Shown here: positions 8,235-16,130 of the stretch, piece by piece
Layout: each line of letters opens with the position of its first letter
Numbering within the stretch: position 1 is the stretch's first letter
DNA from: Lentisphaeria bacterium
GTDB lineage: Bacteria > Verrucomicrobiota > Lentisphaeria > Victivallales > Victivallaceae
DNA length: 64,000 nt
Direction: 5' to 3'
Assembly (NCBI GenBank): GCA_017450705.1
Contig: JAFSTC010000102.1
Location: forward strand, 1-64,000
Position numbers and translations under genes: made by a program
The notes under the pieces: generated by a model
What the model saw: the letters and a program-made list of their open reading frames with translations, nothing else
What the model was told of the DNA's origin: nothing
The model's database searches: none

Positions 8235-9803
8235 TTATTCCAGATTGGTGCCGACGTCGCCGTCGGTCTGGGCGTAACCGTTGTCGCTCAGGTATTTTTC
8301 CATCCGGTCGGCTTCGATCTCGGAAACGTTCATGGCGTATTTCCCGCGCGCTTTATCGGTCAGGACCACGTTGGCCTGGCCGGAAGGATTGTTTTCCGGG
8401 TAGATCAGGTCGGCGGGAGTGATCTTCGAGGAGGCGGCAATGCCGCTCTGGCCGTATTCGGGCGCGTGGAAGAGGTTGATGCCCATTTCCTCGAGCCGGC
8501 TGCGGAGTTTCTGCACATCAAGCTTGCGGGCGGTGACGCCGTCTTTGAGCGACAGGGCGGCGGCGGTCCCGGCGGCCTGCCCCATGTTGAGACACTCGAG
8601 CACCAGACGGATCCCGCTCTGGCCCATGAAGTCGGCTGAGACGTTTCTGCCGGCGACCAGCATGTTTTCGATCTTCTTCGTAACCAAAGCGCGGTAGGGG
8701 ATCTCACGCCATTGGCCCGGATTGACATAGCATTTTTCCTCGGTGCCGTCGGCTTTCCGGCGGACGATGTGCTTGATATGGCCGGGCTCGGTGGGATGGT
8801 GCGCGTCGAATGCGTGCATGGCCCGGGCCACGGCATCCTCGAACCGGGCGCCGTCCACCAGGTCGTCACCGGTGACCTTGTAGTCGCACATGATCCGGCG
8901 GGACTCGCGGACGCCGAGCAGCGGAGCCGTATCGATCAGCCAGGCGTTGGCAAAGCCGGGAAGGTGTTTCCGGCAGAATTCGATCGTCCACTGGCACTGC
9001 TGGCGCTGTTCGATCAGCTGGCGGGTCAGGTCGAAACCGTCCGTGCAGCGGCACTTGCGGCTGTGGGCGTAGCAGATGTAAACTTCGGCGTGGTGCGGAT
9101 CGCGGCCGGGGACGCGGACCTGCCAGTTCACCCGTTTGTCGATCATGTAGGGATATTCTTTGGCGGCCATGGCCTTGTCGATCGCCTCCCTCCAGACGAG
9201 CTCGAAACTGCCGTGCGATCCGGCGTCCATGGCTTCGAAATCGACGTTCCCGACGTGCATGACCAGACTGCTGGCCTGATTGTAGCCGTCGAGTTCCGGG
9301 CAGCCGCATTCGCAGGGGACTCCGGCAAAAACGGCGAGATCGCCGTCGCCCGTGGCGTCGACCGAGCGTTTTGCGCGGATCGCCTGAAAGCCGCTTTTGT
9401 TGAAAATGACCGCGCCCGCCGCCGCGCCGTTTTCGACGATCGCATCCACGATGCTCGTGCCGTAGAGGATCTCAACGCCCTCTTTGAGAAGCATCTGTTC
9501 GAGGATGACCTTGGTCTTTTCCAGATCGAGGAAACGGCCCTTGACCGCACCGCAGTTTTTCAGGGCGTGGAAGAGTTCGAAGCCGATCCCCTCGATGTAG
9601 CTGAAGGTCAGAGCCACATAGCCCATGGTGACCAGTCCGCCCAGCGCCGACAGCTGTTCCACCAGCAGGACTTTCGCGCCGTTGCGGGCGGCGCACATCG
9701 CAGCCCCGAATCCGGCATAGCCGCCGCCGGCGACCAGCACATCGACGCTGCGGACGACGGGGATCTCTTTGGCTCCCCACGCGAATTTTTCCATTTCCGA
9801 CAT
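8235..9803 (-). CDS. FAD-dependent oxidoreductase (FAD_oxidored family)
   Basis: A 522-residue flavoprotein. The N-terminal Rossmann motif VLVAGGGYAGFGAA (about residues 23-36) and the following LLVEQLSALGG bind FAD. A second conserved block (LVAGRNVSADFMGQSGIRL, about 385-405) is typical of the family. These proteins are numerous in Lentisphaerae and Planctomycetes sugar-utilisation loci and are thought to oxidise sugars or related substrates. The specific reaction here is unknown. No signal peptide or twin-arginine motif is present. It lies 17 bp behind an IclR regulator on the same strand, so the regulator probably controls its own operon. The start at 9803 is preceded by AAGGAG. Confidence 0.8.
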   Translation of the reverse strand: MSEMEKFAWGAKEIPVVRSVDVLVAGGGYAGFGAAMCAARNGAKVLLVEQLSALGGLVTMGYVALTFSYIEGIGFELFHALKNCGAVKGRFLDLEKTKVILEQMLLKEGVEILYGTSIVDAIVENGAAAGAVIFNKSGFQAIRAKRSVDATGDGDLAVFAGVPCECGCPELDGYNQASSLVMHVGNVDFEAMDAGSHGSFELVWREAIDKAMAAKEYPYMIDKRVNWQVRVPGRDPHHAEVYICYAHSRKCRCTDGFDLTRQLIEQRQQCQWTIEFCRKHLPGFANAWLIDTAPLLGVRESRRIMCDYKVTGDDLVDGARFEDAVARAMHAFDAHHPTEPGHIKHIVRRKADGTEEKCYVNPGQWREIPYRALVTKKIENMLVAGRNVSADFMGQSGIRLVLECLNMGQAAGTAAALSLKDGVTARKLDVQKLRSRLEEMGINLFHAPEYGQSGIAASSKITPADLIYPENNPSGQANVVLTDKARGKYAMNVSEIEADRMEKYLSDNGYAQTDGDVGTNLE

Positions 9804-9820
9804 CTTCTTTTCTCCTTGTT

Positions 9821-10555
9821 TTACGGTTGAGTCGTATGATCGAGACGATGGAGCGCCTGACGCAGGAGCTCCAGCAATTTCGTTTCATCGAAGCCGGACT
9901 GGGGAACGCTGATGCCGACGGCGACCGGCAGTCCGGCATTGCCGTTCGCACATCCGGCGGCAATGAAGCACCGGCCGGGCTGTGACCGGAACACGGCAGC
10001 GAACCCCTGCTCCCGGATTTTTTTCAGCTCCTCCAGCAGCGTTTTCAGATCGCCGGTCGCCTCGGGCCATTCCCGGTCCGAAGGCAATCCGATCGCACCG
10101 ATGATCCGGGTCCGGAGTTCCGGCGATGCTTCGGCCAGCAGGACCCGCCCCGTGGCGTTGCCGTAAAAACACTCCTCGTCGGGCGCATTCGCGGTGAGCC
10201 GGGTGACCCGGAGAGAAGTACATGAGAAGAGCCGCCGGTATTTTCCGTTGCGGACCGTGGCGATGGTGATATCCCCGCCGCAGGCGGTGTTGAGGTCGAT
10301 GGCGATGGATTCCGCCGTTTTCCGGAACAGCACGTTTTCCTCCCGCCGCGCGGCCAGATCGCTGAACAGAGGACCGAGGTGGTATTCTCCCGCGATATCC
10401 CGGAGCAGCAGACCGTTGCGCACCATCGACTGCAGCTGCTGGCAGAGGGCGGATTTCTTGTATCCGGCCGCCGCACAGAGACTTTTCAGCGTGCAGTGTT
10501 CCTGCGACGCCACCAGCTTCAGGACCCTCACTGTCTTGTCGATCACCTGCCCCAT
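9821..10555 (-). CDS. IclR family transcriptional regulator
   Basis: A 244-residue regulator with an N-terminal winged helix-turn-helix (about 1-65; SLCAAAGYKKSALCQQLQSM is the recognition region) and an IclR effector domain. The ATG at 10555 is chosen over an upstream GTG at 10579 because GGAAGGAGAG lies at the right distance and the promoter -10 at 10585-10590 would put the transcript start at about the GTG. It leads an operon with the flavoprotein 17 bp downstream. The ligand is probably a sugar acid or related small molecule, inferred from family and context. A second IclR gene lies just upstream on the same strand. Confidence 0.8.
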   Translation of the reverse strand: MGQVIDKTVRVLKLVASQEHCTLKSLCAAAGYKKSALCQQLQSMVRNGLLLRDIAGEYHLGPLFSDLAARREENVLFRKTAESIAIDLNTACGGDITIATVRNGKYRRLFSCTSLRVTRLTANAPDEECFYGNATGRVLLAEASPELRTRIIGAIGLPSDREWPEATGDLKTLLEELKKIREQGFAAVFRSQPGRCFIAAGCANGNAGLPVAVGISVPQSGFDETKLLELLRQALHRLDHTTQP

Positions 10556-10584
10556 GACAACGATCTCTCCTTCCGTCACGGCCT

Positions 10585-10612
10585 AATATACCGCCGTCCG
10601 AAATCATTGCAA
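10585..10612 (-). promoter_or_regulatory. Promoter of the IclR-flavoprotein operon
   Basis: Reading on the minus strand: TTGCAA, 16 bp, TATATT. It supports the downstream ATG start of the regulator. Confidence 0.7.
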
Positions 10613-10767
10613 GACGGAAAAAGGGGAAGGTCGCAAAAAAATCAAAAAAATTCAATACAATTAAACGAAAAAACAAAAACAGCAGAAAAAAATATATGAA
10701 ATCAAAAACAATTCAATTATATTAAACTTGATATCCGGCCGGCCGCGGTTCCCGGGAGGACGGGAAA

Positions 10768-11523
10768 TCATCCGCGCCGGACGGTCGTCTCACGGCCGGC
10801 CGTCTGTGACAGGCGATCCGCATGCAGCTTGAGCTGTTCGACGATCTTCTTCCGCGCGGCCGGCTGACACCGGGAGATCGGCATCGTCAGGCCCAGCGAC
10901 ATGACGCCGTCGTTCCGGAAAACCGGGACGGCAAAGGCGATGATCCCCTGTTCGGGATTTTTCATCACGGAGATCCCCGCCCGGCGGATCCTGGAACAGG
11001 CCTTTTCCAGCTCCTTCGAAGTCCGGCTTTCATCCCATTGATCGCCGGGGAAGCCCGTCCGGGCGCAAAGGCCGGCCCGCGCTTCCCGGTCCAGATAGGA
11101 AACGAGGATCCGGCCGGAAACGCTGTGATAAAGCGACAGCGCCGCATAGATCTCGAAGGTGTTGAGCATGAGCACCTGGGCGTGCTGCGCCTGGGCCACG
11201 ACGGCCACCCGGTCCCGGCGCAGCACCGCCAGCACGCCGGATTCGCCCGTTGTTTCCGCCAGGGAATCCACCGTCTGACGGAAACTCCCCATGGCGCTCT
11301 CCGGGAATTCCGTCCCCGCGGCCAGTTCGCAGAACCGGGCCGTCAGTTCGTAATGACTGCTCCTTGTCCGCGCAACGTACCCCAGTTCGATCAGGCTCCG
11401 CAAAATGTTGCAGAGCGTCCCCTTGTTCAATCCGGTCAGCTTCGCCAGCGATTCCAGGGAGACCTCCCCGTCCAGGCTCAGTTCCTCCAGAATGGTGAAT
11501 ACCCGCTCGATCACCTGTATCAT
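10768..11523 (-). CDS. IclR family transcriptional regulator, divergent from the catabolic operon
   Basis: A 251-residue IclR protein: winged helix-turn-helix at about residues 1-65 (LESLAKLTGLNKGTLCNILRSL) and an effector-binding domain with the family-like stretch SVSGRILVSYLDREARAG. The ATG at 11523 (MIQVIERVF) has GGAAAGGAAG upstream. The alternative ATG at 11547 would sit on the likely transcript start. The gene is divergent from the HpcH aldolase operon, the classic arrangement for an IclR regulator controlling a neighbouring sugar- or aromatic-acid catabolic operon. It is related in fold, but not closely in sequence, to the regulator at 9821. Confidence 0.8.
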   Translation of the reverse strand: MIQVIERVFTILEELSLDGEVSLESLAKLTGLNKGTLCNILRSLIELGYVARTRSSHYELTARFCELAAGTEFPESAMGSFRQTVDSLAETTGESGVLAVLRRDRVAVVAQAQHAQVLMLNTFEIYAALSLYHSVSGRILVSYLDREARAGLCARTGFPGDQWDESRTSKELEKACSRIRRAGISVMKNPEQGIIAFAVPVFRNDGVMSLGLTMPISRCQPAARKKIVEQLKLHADRLSQTAGRETTVRRG

Positions 11524-11547
11524 ACCGGTCTTCCTTTCCTTTTTCAT

Positions 11548-11576
11548 AAGATAGCACAGTATCCTTTATTTTACAA
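11548..11576 (-). promoter_or_regulatory. Promoter of the second IclR gene
   Basis: Minus strand: TTGTAA, 17 bp, TATCTT. It places the transcript start near 11542 and so favours the ATG at 11523. Confidence 0.55.
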
Positions 11577-11585
11577 TATAAAACA

Positions 11586-11601
11586 CCGTTCCGCAAAACG
11601 G
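11586..11601. promoter_or_regulatory. Possible IclR operator
   Basis: CCGTT, 6 bp, AACGG forms an inverted repeat midway between the two divergent promoters, inside an otherwise very A/T-rich spacer. The position fits a shared operator; binding is inferred. Confidence 0.35.
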
Positions 11602-11654
11602 CGCCGGATCTTTGATTTCATAATATAAAATATGTTTTTTTATTAAAAAAATAT

Positions 11655-11682
11655 TTGATTTCCGGATTTGCGGCGGTATATT
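11655..11682 (+). promoter_or_regulatory. Promoter of the HpcH aldolase operon
   Basis: TTGATT, 16 bp, TATATT, ending 34 bp before the start codon. Confidence 0.65.
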
Positions 11683-11716
11683 AGGACACAAGGCAAGGGA
11701 AAGGGGGATTTCATCT

Positions 11717-12481
11717 ATGGACATCAATCATCTCGAACGCTTCAAGGCCGTCATCGGTTCCGGAAAAACCGCGATCGGAGCCGTGGTCACCTTGTCCGAC
11801 TTTGCCGTGAGCGAGTGCGCCGGCGACTGCGGTCTGGATTTCGTGTGGATCGACGCGGAACACGCGCCCCACACGCTGGATACCATCAAGGGGCACGTGA
11901 CCGCCTGCCGCGGCACGGGATGCGCGCCGTTCGTCCGGGTCTGCGCCAACGATCCGGGCGTACTGAAACCCATCCTCGATCTGGCCCCGGCCGGTGTGAT
12001 CATCCCCATGGTGAACTCCGCCGAGGAGGCCGAAGCGGCGGTGGCGGCGTGCCGGTATCCCCCGCGGGGCATCCGGGGGTGCGGCGTGCGCCGGGCCACC
12101 CGCTACGGCAGGGACGACCTCTTCGACTACCTGAAACTCTCGGACGCCGAACCGCTGGTGATCGTTCAGATCGAGCACGTGGACGCCGTAAAAAATCTGG
12201 ACGCGATCCTGAAAGTGCCGGGACTTGACTGCATCTGCGTCGGGCCCTGCGACCTCTCCGGCAGCATGGGCATCCTGTGCCGGACAGAGGACGCCGAATT
12301 GAACAAAGTCATCGACGAGATCTGCCGCAAGACGAAAGCGGCGGGGAAAATGCTCGGGACCGCCTCCGCCCCGCTGGCCCGCTGGCAGGAGCGCGGCGTG
12401 GACTGGATCGCCATGGGCAGCGACTGGGGCTTCATGGCCCAAGGGTTCCGCAATATGCTCAAGGAAAGGGACGGCCGATGA
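11717..12481 (+). CDS. HpcH/HpaI family aldolase (2-keto-3-deoxy sugar acid aldolase type)
   Basis: A 254-residue class II pyruvate aldolase. The family pattern is complete: FVWIDAEHAPH (catalytic His), PFVRV (Arg), VQIEH (metal Glu) and VGPCDLSGSMG (metal Asp). Relatives such as GarL, YfaU and HpaI cleave 2-keto-3-deoxy acids to pyruvate and an aldehyde. It is the first gene of an operon with a 2-hydroxyacid dehydrogenase, whose start codon overlaps its stop (ATGA), and a Gfo/Idh enzyme, which suggests breakdown of a sugar acid. The preferred substrate cannot be read from sequence. Expression is probably controlled by the divergent IclR protein. Confidence 0.85.
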   Translation: MDINHLERFKAVIGSGKTAIGAVVTLSDFAVSECAGDCGLDFVWIDAEHAPHTLDTIKGHVTACRGTGCAPFVRVCANDPGVLKPILDLAPAGVIIPMVNSAEEAEAAVAACRYPPRGIRGCGVRRATRYGRDDLFDYLKLSDAEPLVIVQIEHVDAVKNLDAILKVPGLDCICVGPCDLSGSMGILCRTEDAELNKVIDEICRKTKAAGKMLGTASAPLARWQERGVDWIAMGSDWGFMAQGFRNMLKERDGR

Positions 12482-13386
12482 AAACGGTGCTGATCACGGG
12501 GGAAGAAAACGCCGTGCCCGCCGAATATCTGGCTCAAATCCGGGCGGCCGGGATCGAGCTGGCCTGCCGGAAATGCAAATCTCCGGAAGAGGTCGAAGCC
12601 TTTTCGCAGGACGCCGATCTCGTCTGGATGTTCGGCCCCAATCCGGGGCTGACGGGGGAAGTGTTGCAGCGTCTCCCGAAATGCAAGGGCATCTTCCGCA
12701 GCGGCAGCGGGTTGGACGCCCTGCCCTGCGCCGCGGCGAAAGAATTGGGCATCGCCGTGCTGAACACGCCGGAATCCATTGCCGAATGCGTCGCCGAACA
12801 CGCCGTATCTCTGCTGTTTGCCCTGATCCGGCAGATCCCCCAGCTGGACACTGAGGTGCGCAAAGGGGTCTGGGCGGGGACGTCCCGGCTCAAGTGGCAT
12901 ATCTCGGGCCGCACGCTGGGACTGGTGGGTTACGGACGCATCGCGCGCAATGTGGAGCGGATGGTTTCCGGGTTCCGCATGCGCGTCGTCCATTACGATC
13001 CCTTTGCGCCGGATTCGACGGATCTCGACGAACTGCTGAAAGTCTCGGACTACGTTTCTCTGCACTGCCCCCTGACCGACGAGACCCGCAACCTGATCGA
13101 CGACCGGCGTCTGGCCTTGATGAAGCCCGGTGCTTTGCTTGTCAACACCTCCCGCGGCCCCGTCATCGACGAAGGGGCCCTTGCGGAAGCGCTGAAAAAC
13201 GGCACGATCGGGGGCGCCGCGCTGGACGTGCTGTGCGACGAGCCTCCGGAAAAGGATCACCCGCTGTTCGGTCTGGACAACGTGATCCTGACGCCGCACA
13301 TCGCGGCGTTCTCGGCCGATTTCGAAAAGAATTTCTGGAGTTGTTCAGTACAAAAAATCATAGAATTCGCCGAAAGTTCGAAATAA
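12478..13386 (+). CDS. D-isomer specific 2-hydroxyacid dehydrogenase
   Basis: A 302-residue NAD(P)-dependent dehydrogenase. The Rossmann motif is LGLVGYGRIA (about residues 145-154). Catalytic residues are seen as Arg in NTSRGPVID, Glu in DEPPEKDHP and His in LTPHIAAFS. The start at 12478 overlaps the aldolase stop by 4 bp, implying translational coupling, although the frame stays open to 12277. In this context it may reduce or oxidise an alpha-keto or hydroxy acid made by the aldolase, for example hydroxypyruvate, glyoxylate or tartronate semialdehyde. That choice is inference. Confidence 0.85.
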   Translation: MKTVLITGEENAVPAEYLAQIRAAGIELACRKCKSPEEVEAFSQDADLVWMFGPNPGLTGEVLQRLPKCKGIFRSGSGLDALPCAAAKELGIAVLNTPESIAECVAEHAVSLLFALIRQIPQLDTEVRKGVWAGTSRLKWHISGRTLGLVGYGRIARNVERMVSGFRMRVVHYDPFAPDSTDLDELLKVSDYVSLHCPLTDETRNLIDDRRLALMKPGALLVNTSRGPVIDEGALAEALKNGTIGGAALDVLCDEPPEKDHPLFGLDNVILTPHIAAFSADFEKNFWSCSVQKIIEFAESSK

Positions 13387-13402
13387 GGAAAGGAAGACTC
13401 TC

Positions 13403-14743
13403 ATGACAAAGAAACGCTATGCCGTCGTCGGAACGGGCGGAAGATCGGATATGTACATCTGCGCCCTCGCGGGGGGCGATTACAAGGACTATGCCGAACT
13501 GGTCGCCTTCTGCGACGTCAATCAGGGCCGCATGGACTACTACAACGAGCGCATCGGGAAGAAATACAACCATGCCCCCGTCCCGACCTATCTTTCGCAG
13601 GACTTCGACCGCATGATCGAAGAGTGCAGGCCCGACACCGTCATCGTCACCACCATGGACCGGACCCATCACAAGTACGGCTGCCGCGCCATGGAGCTGG
13701 GCTGCGACGTCATCAGCGAAAAACCCATGACCGTCGACGCGGAAAAGTGCCAGCAGATCATCGACACGCAGAAGAAGACCGGGAAACATTACACCGTCAC
13801 CTTCAACTACCGCTACAGTCCCCGCAACACGAAGATCAAGGAATTGCTCAAAAGCGGCATTTGCGGCCAGATCACCAGCGTCAACTTCGAGTGGCTGCTG
13901 GACACCAGCCACGGCGCGGATTATTTCCGGCGCTGGCACCGCTGCAAGCGCAACTCCGGCGGGCTCATGGTCCACAAGGCGACCCATCACTTCGATCTGG
14001 TCAACTGGTGGCTGGACTCCGTGCCCGTGACCGTCTACGCCATGGGCGACCTCAAGTTCTACGGCAGGGAAAACGCCGAGAAGCGGGGCGTGACCGAGTT
14101 CTACCAGCGTTCTCTGGGCAGCGAGATCGCCAGGAAGGATCCCTTCGGCTTCCGGCTGGACAAGGACTACACGGAGTTTCTGCAGCGGCTCTATTTCGAC
14201 AGCGAGAAATACGACGGCTACCAGCGGGATCAGAGCGTCTTCGGCGACGGCATCGACATCGAGGACAACATGAGCGTCATGGTCCGCTACAAGAACAACG
14301 TGGTCATGAACTACACCCTCTGCGCCCACTGCCCCTACGAGGGGTACCGCATCTGCTTCAACGGCACGAAGGGGCGTCTGGAGTTCTACGTCATCGAGCG
14401 CGGCGTGACCCAGCTGGACGAGGACTTCTCCACCTTCGGCAACCGCGAGGAGGGCGAAACGCCCGATCAGGATCTGGACCGCAAGAAGATGGCTCCGGAG
14501 ATCATTTTCCAGCCCTTCTGGGGGAAACCCGTGGTCTACACCTACGACAAATCGGCCAAGGGCGGCCACGGCGGCGGCGACGTGCGTCTGATGAACAACC
14601 TCTTCATCGGCGTCAAGGACGATCCCTTCGGTCACGCCGCCGACTTCACCGACGGCGCCATGTCCATCCTCACCGGCATCGGAGCCAACATCTCCATGCG
14701 CACCGGTGAACCGGTCAAAGTCCAGGAACTGATCCATTTTTAA
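13403..14743 (+). CDS. Gfo/Idh/MocA family oxidoreductase
   Basis: A 446-residue NAD(P)-dependent sugar oxidoreductase. The N-terminal Rossmann domain begins RYAVVGTGGRSDMY. SEKPMTVD (about residues 108-116) is the conserved Glu-Lys-Pro motif, and the C-terminal half is the substrate domain. It is longer than the usual 330-400 residues, with an insertion around residues 220-290 and a long tail. No signal or Tat peptide is seen, so it is cytoplasmic. It lies 16 bp behind the 2-hydroxyacid dehydrogenase with a good ribosome site (AAGGAAAGG). Family members oxidise or epimerise sugars, inositols or glycosides; the substrate here is unknown. Confidence 0.85.
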   Translation: MTKKRYAVVGTGGRSDMYICALAGGDYKDYAELVAFCDVNQGRMDYYNERIGKKYNHAPVPTYLSQDFDRMIEECRPDTVIVTTMDRTHHKYGCRAMELGCDVISEKPMTVDAEKCQQIIDTQKKTGKHYTVTFNYRYSPRNTKIKELLKSGICGQITSVNFEWLLDTSHGADYFRRWHRCKRNSGGLMVHKATHHFDLVNWWLDSVPVTVYAMGDLKFYGRENAEKRGVTEFYQRSLGSEIARKDPFGFRLDKDYTEFLQRLYFDSEKYDGYQRDQSVFGDGIDIEDNMSVMVRYKNNVVMNYTLCAHCPYEGYRICFNGTKGRLEFYVIERGVTQLDEDFSTFGNREEGETPDQDLDRKKMAPEIIFQPFWGKPVVYTYDKSAKGGHGGGDVRLMNNLFIGVKDDPFGHAADFTDGAMSILTGIGANISMRTGEPVKVQELIHF

Positions 14744-14782
14744 CCGCCGATCCCAAGCTGAAATTCATCAAAGGAACGTGCC

Positions 14783-16111
14783 ATGAAAAAGATATCACAA
14801 CTTGCATTTGCGATTCTCCTCGTTTCCGGATTTCCGACCCTGCTGAAGGCGGAACTCAAACTCGCCGCGGAGTGCACGCGGGAGAGCGCCCTTTTCAAAG
14901 CGGGGGAGGAAATAACTTTCCGGACGACGCTGACCAAAGAGGACGGCTCTCCGGAATGCGGCCGGGAAGTCCAGTATATCCTCAAGGGCGACGGCGGATT
15001 CCTCCGGAAAGGCAAGTTCACCTCGGCGGAAAAACCGCAGGAACTGACCGCCCGGCTGGACCGCCCCGGTTTCGTCCTGCTCACCGTCACCGCCAAAGGC
15101 GAAAAGAAGACGCTCAGAACCTGGGCCGGCGCCGGGGTCGATCCTGAGCAAATCCAGCCGGGAACGCCGGATACGCCGGATTTCGACGATTTCTGGCAAG
15201 GCGAGCTCAAGGCCCTGCGCGCCCGCAAGATCGAAGCGAAACTCGAACCGGTCGCCGATCCCAGGATCCGCTTCGGCGTCAAAGTCTGCAAGGTCCAGCT
15301 GGACAACGGCGAACTCCGCGCCAACGGATATCTGCTGATCCCCCCCGATGCCAAGCCGAAAAAACTCCCTTTGACGATCATGTTCAACGGCGCCAGCGCC
15401 ATCGGCGCTTCCTACGCGGCGATCGACAGCATGACTGCCCAGTACAAAACCCTCGTCTTCGTGATGAATCTCCATGACACGCCCGTCGACATCCCCCGGA
15501 AGGACTGGCAGAAATGGCGGCAGAGCGATGAGATCCGCGACTATATGTACCGCGACACCGGCGATCCCAAAAAGTATTATATCTTCAAGATTTTCTCCCG
15601 CGTCGTCCTTTCTCTGGAATACCTGAAGACCCGGCCCGAATGGAACGGGCGGACCATTATCGCCCGCGGCGGAAGTCTCGGCGGCGCCCAGGCGCTGGCC
15701 GCCGCCTATTTCGAGCCCAAAACCGTCCTGTGCATCGCCAACGCCCCTGCCCTCAGCGATCACTTCGGGGCGGACCGAAATCAGAACCCCGGCTGGCCCG
15801 ATCTTTTCGAACGGCTGAAGAAAGATCCGGAGGCGCTGGCCGCGGCCCGCAAGACGATGCGCTATTTCGATACGGTGAACTTCGCCCGCAGGATCAAATG
15901 TCAGGTCGCCATGAGCACGGGTTTCATCGACACGGTCTGTCCCCCGACGACGGGTTACGCGGTCTACAACACCCTTCCCGGCAAAAAATCCATCGTCAAC
16001 GTCACGCTGGGGACCCACGGGCTCAGTCTGAAAAAAGGAGAACCCAGCGTTTTCTCCTGCGGCGGCAATTACGTGCGCGAACTGTGCCGCAAGGTCGAAA
16101 AAGGCAACTGA
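14783..16111 (+). CDS. Exported acetylxylan-esterase-like alpha/beta hydrolase (AXE1 family)
   Basis: A 442-residue secreted or periplasmic esterase. A signal peptide covers residues 1-23 (MKKISQLAFAILLVSGFPTL). An Ig-like N-terminal domain (about 24-120) precedes the AXE1/cephalosporin-C-deacetylase fold, beginning at TPDFDDFW. The nucleophile elbow is RGGSLGGAQALA (Ser about residue 296), with the catalytic Asp probably in STGFIDTVCPP and the His in GTHGLS. It would deacetylate xylan or another acetylated glycan before hydrolysis. It lies 39 bp behind the Gfo/Idh gene and is followed closely by an exported LamG-domain protein, so extracellular glycan attack and intracellular sugar-acid catabolism appear to share one operon. 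Confidence 0.8.
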   Translation: MKKISQLAFAILLVSGFPTLLKAELKLAAECTRESALFKAGEEITFRTTLTKEDGSPECGREVQYILKGDGGFLRKGKFTSAEKPQELTARLDRPGFVLLTVTAKGEKKTLRTWAGAGVDPEQIQPGTPDTPDFDDFWQGELKALRARKIEAKLEPVADPRIRFGVKVCKVQLDNGELRANGYLLIPPDAKPKKLPLTIMFNGASAIGASYAAIDSMTAQYKTLVFVMNLHDTPVDIPRKDWQKWRQSDEIRDYMYRDTGDPKKYYIFKIFSRVVLSLEYLKTRPEWNGRTIIARGGSLGGAQALAAAYFEPKTVLCIANAPALSDHFGADRNQNPGWPDLFERLKKDPEALAAARKTMRYFDTVNFARRIKCQVAMSTGFIDTVCPPTTGYAVYNTLPGKKSIVNVTLGTHGLSLKKGEPSVFSCGGNYVRELCRKVEKGN

Positions 16112-16130
16112 TCGCGGGGGGACCGTTCCT

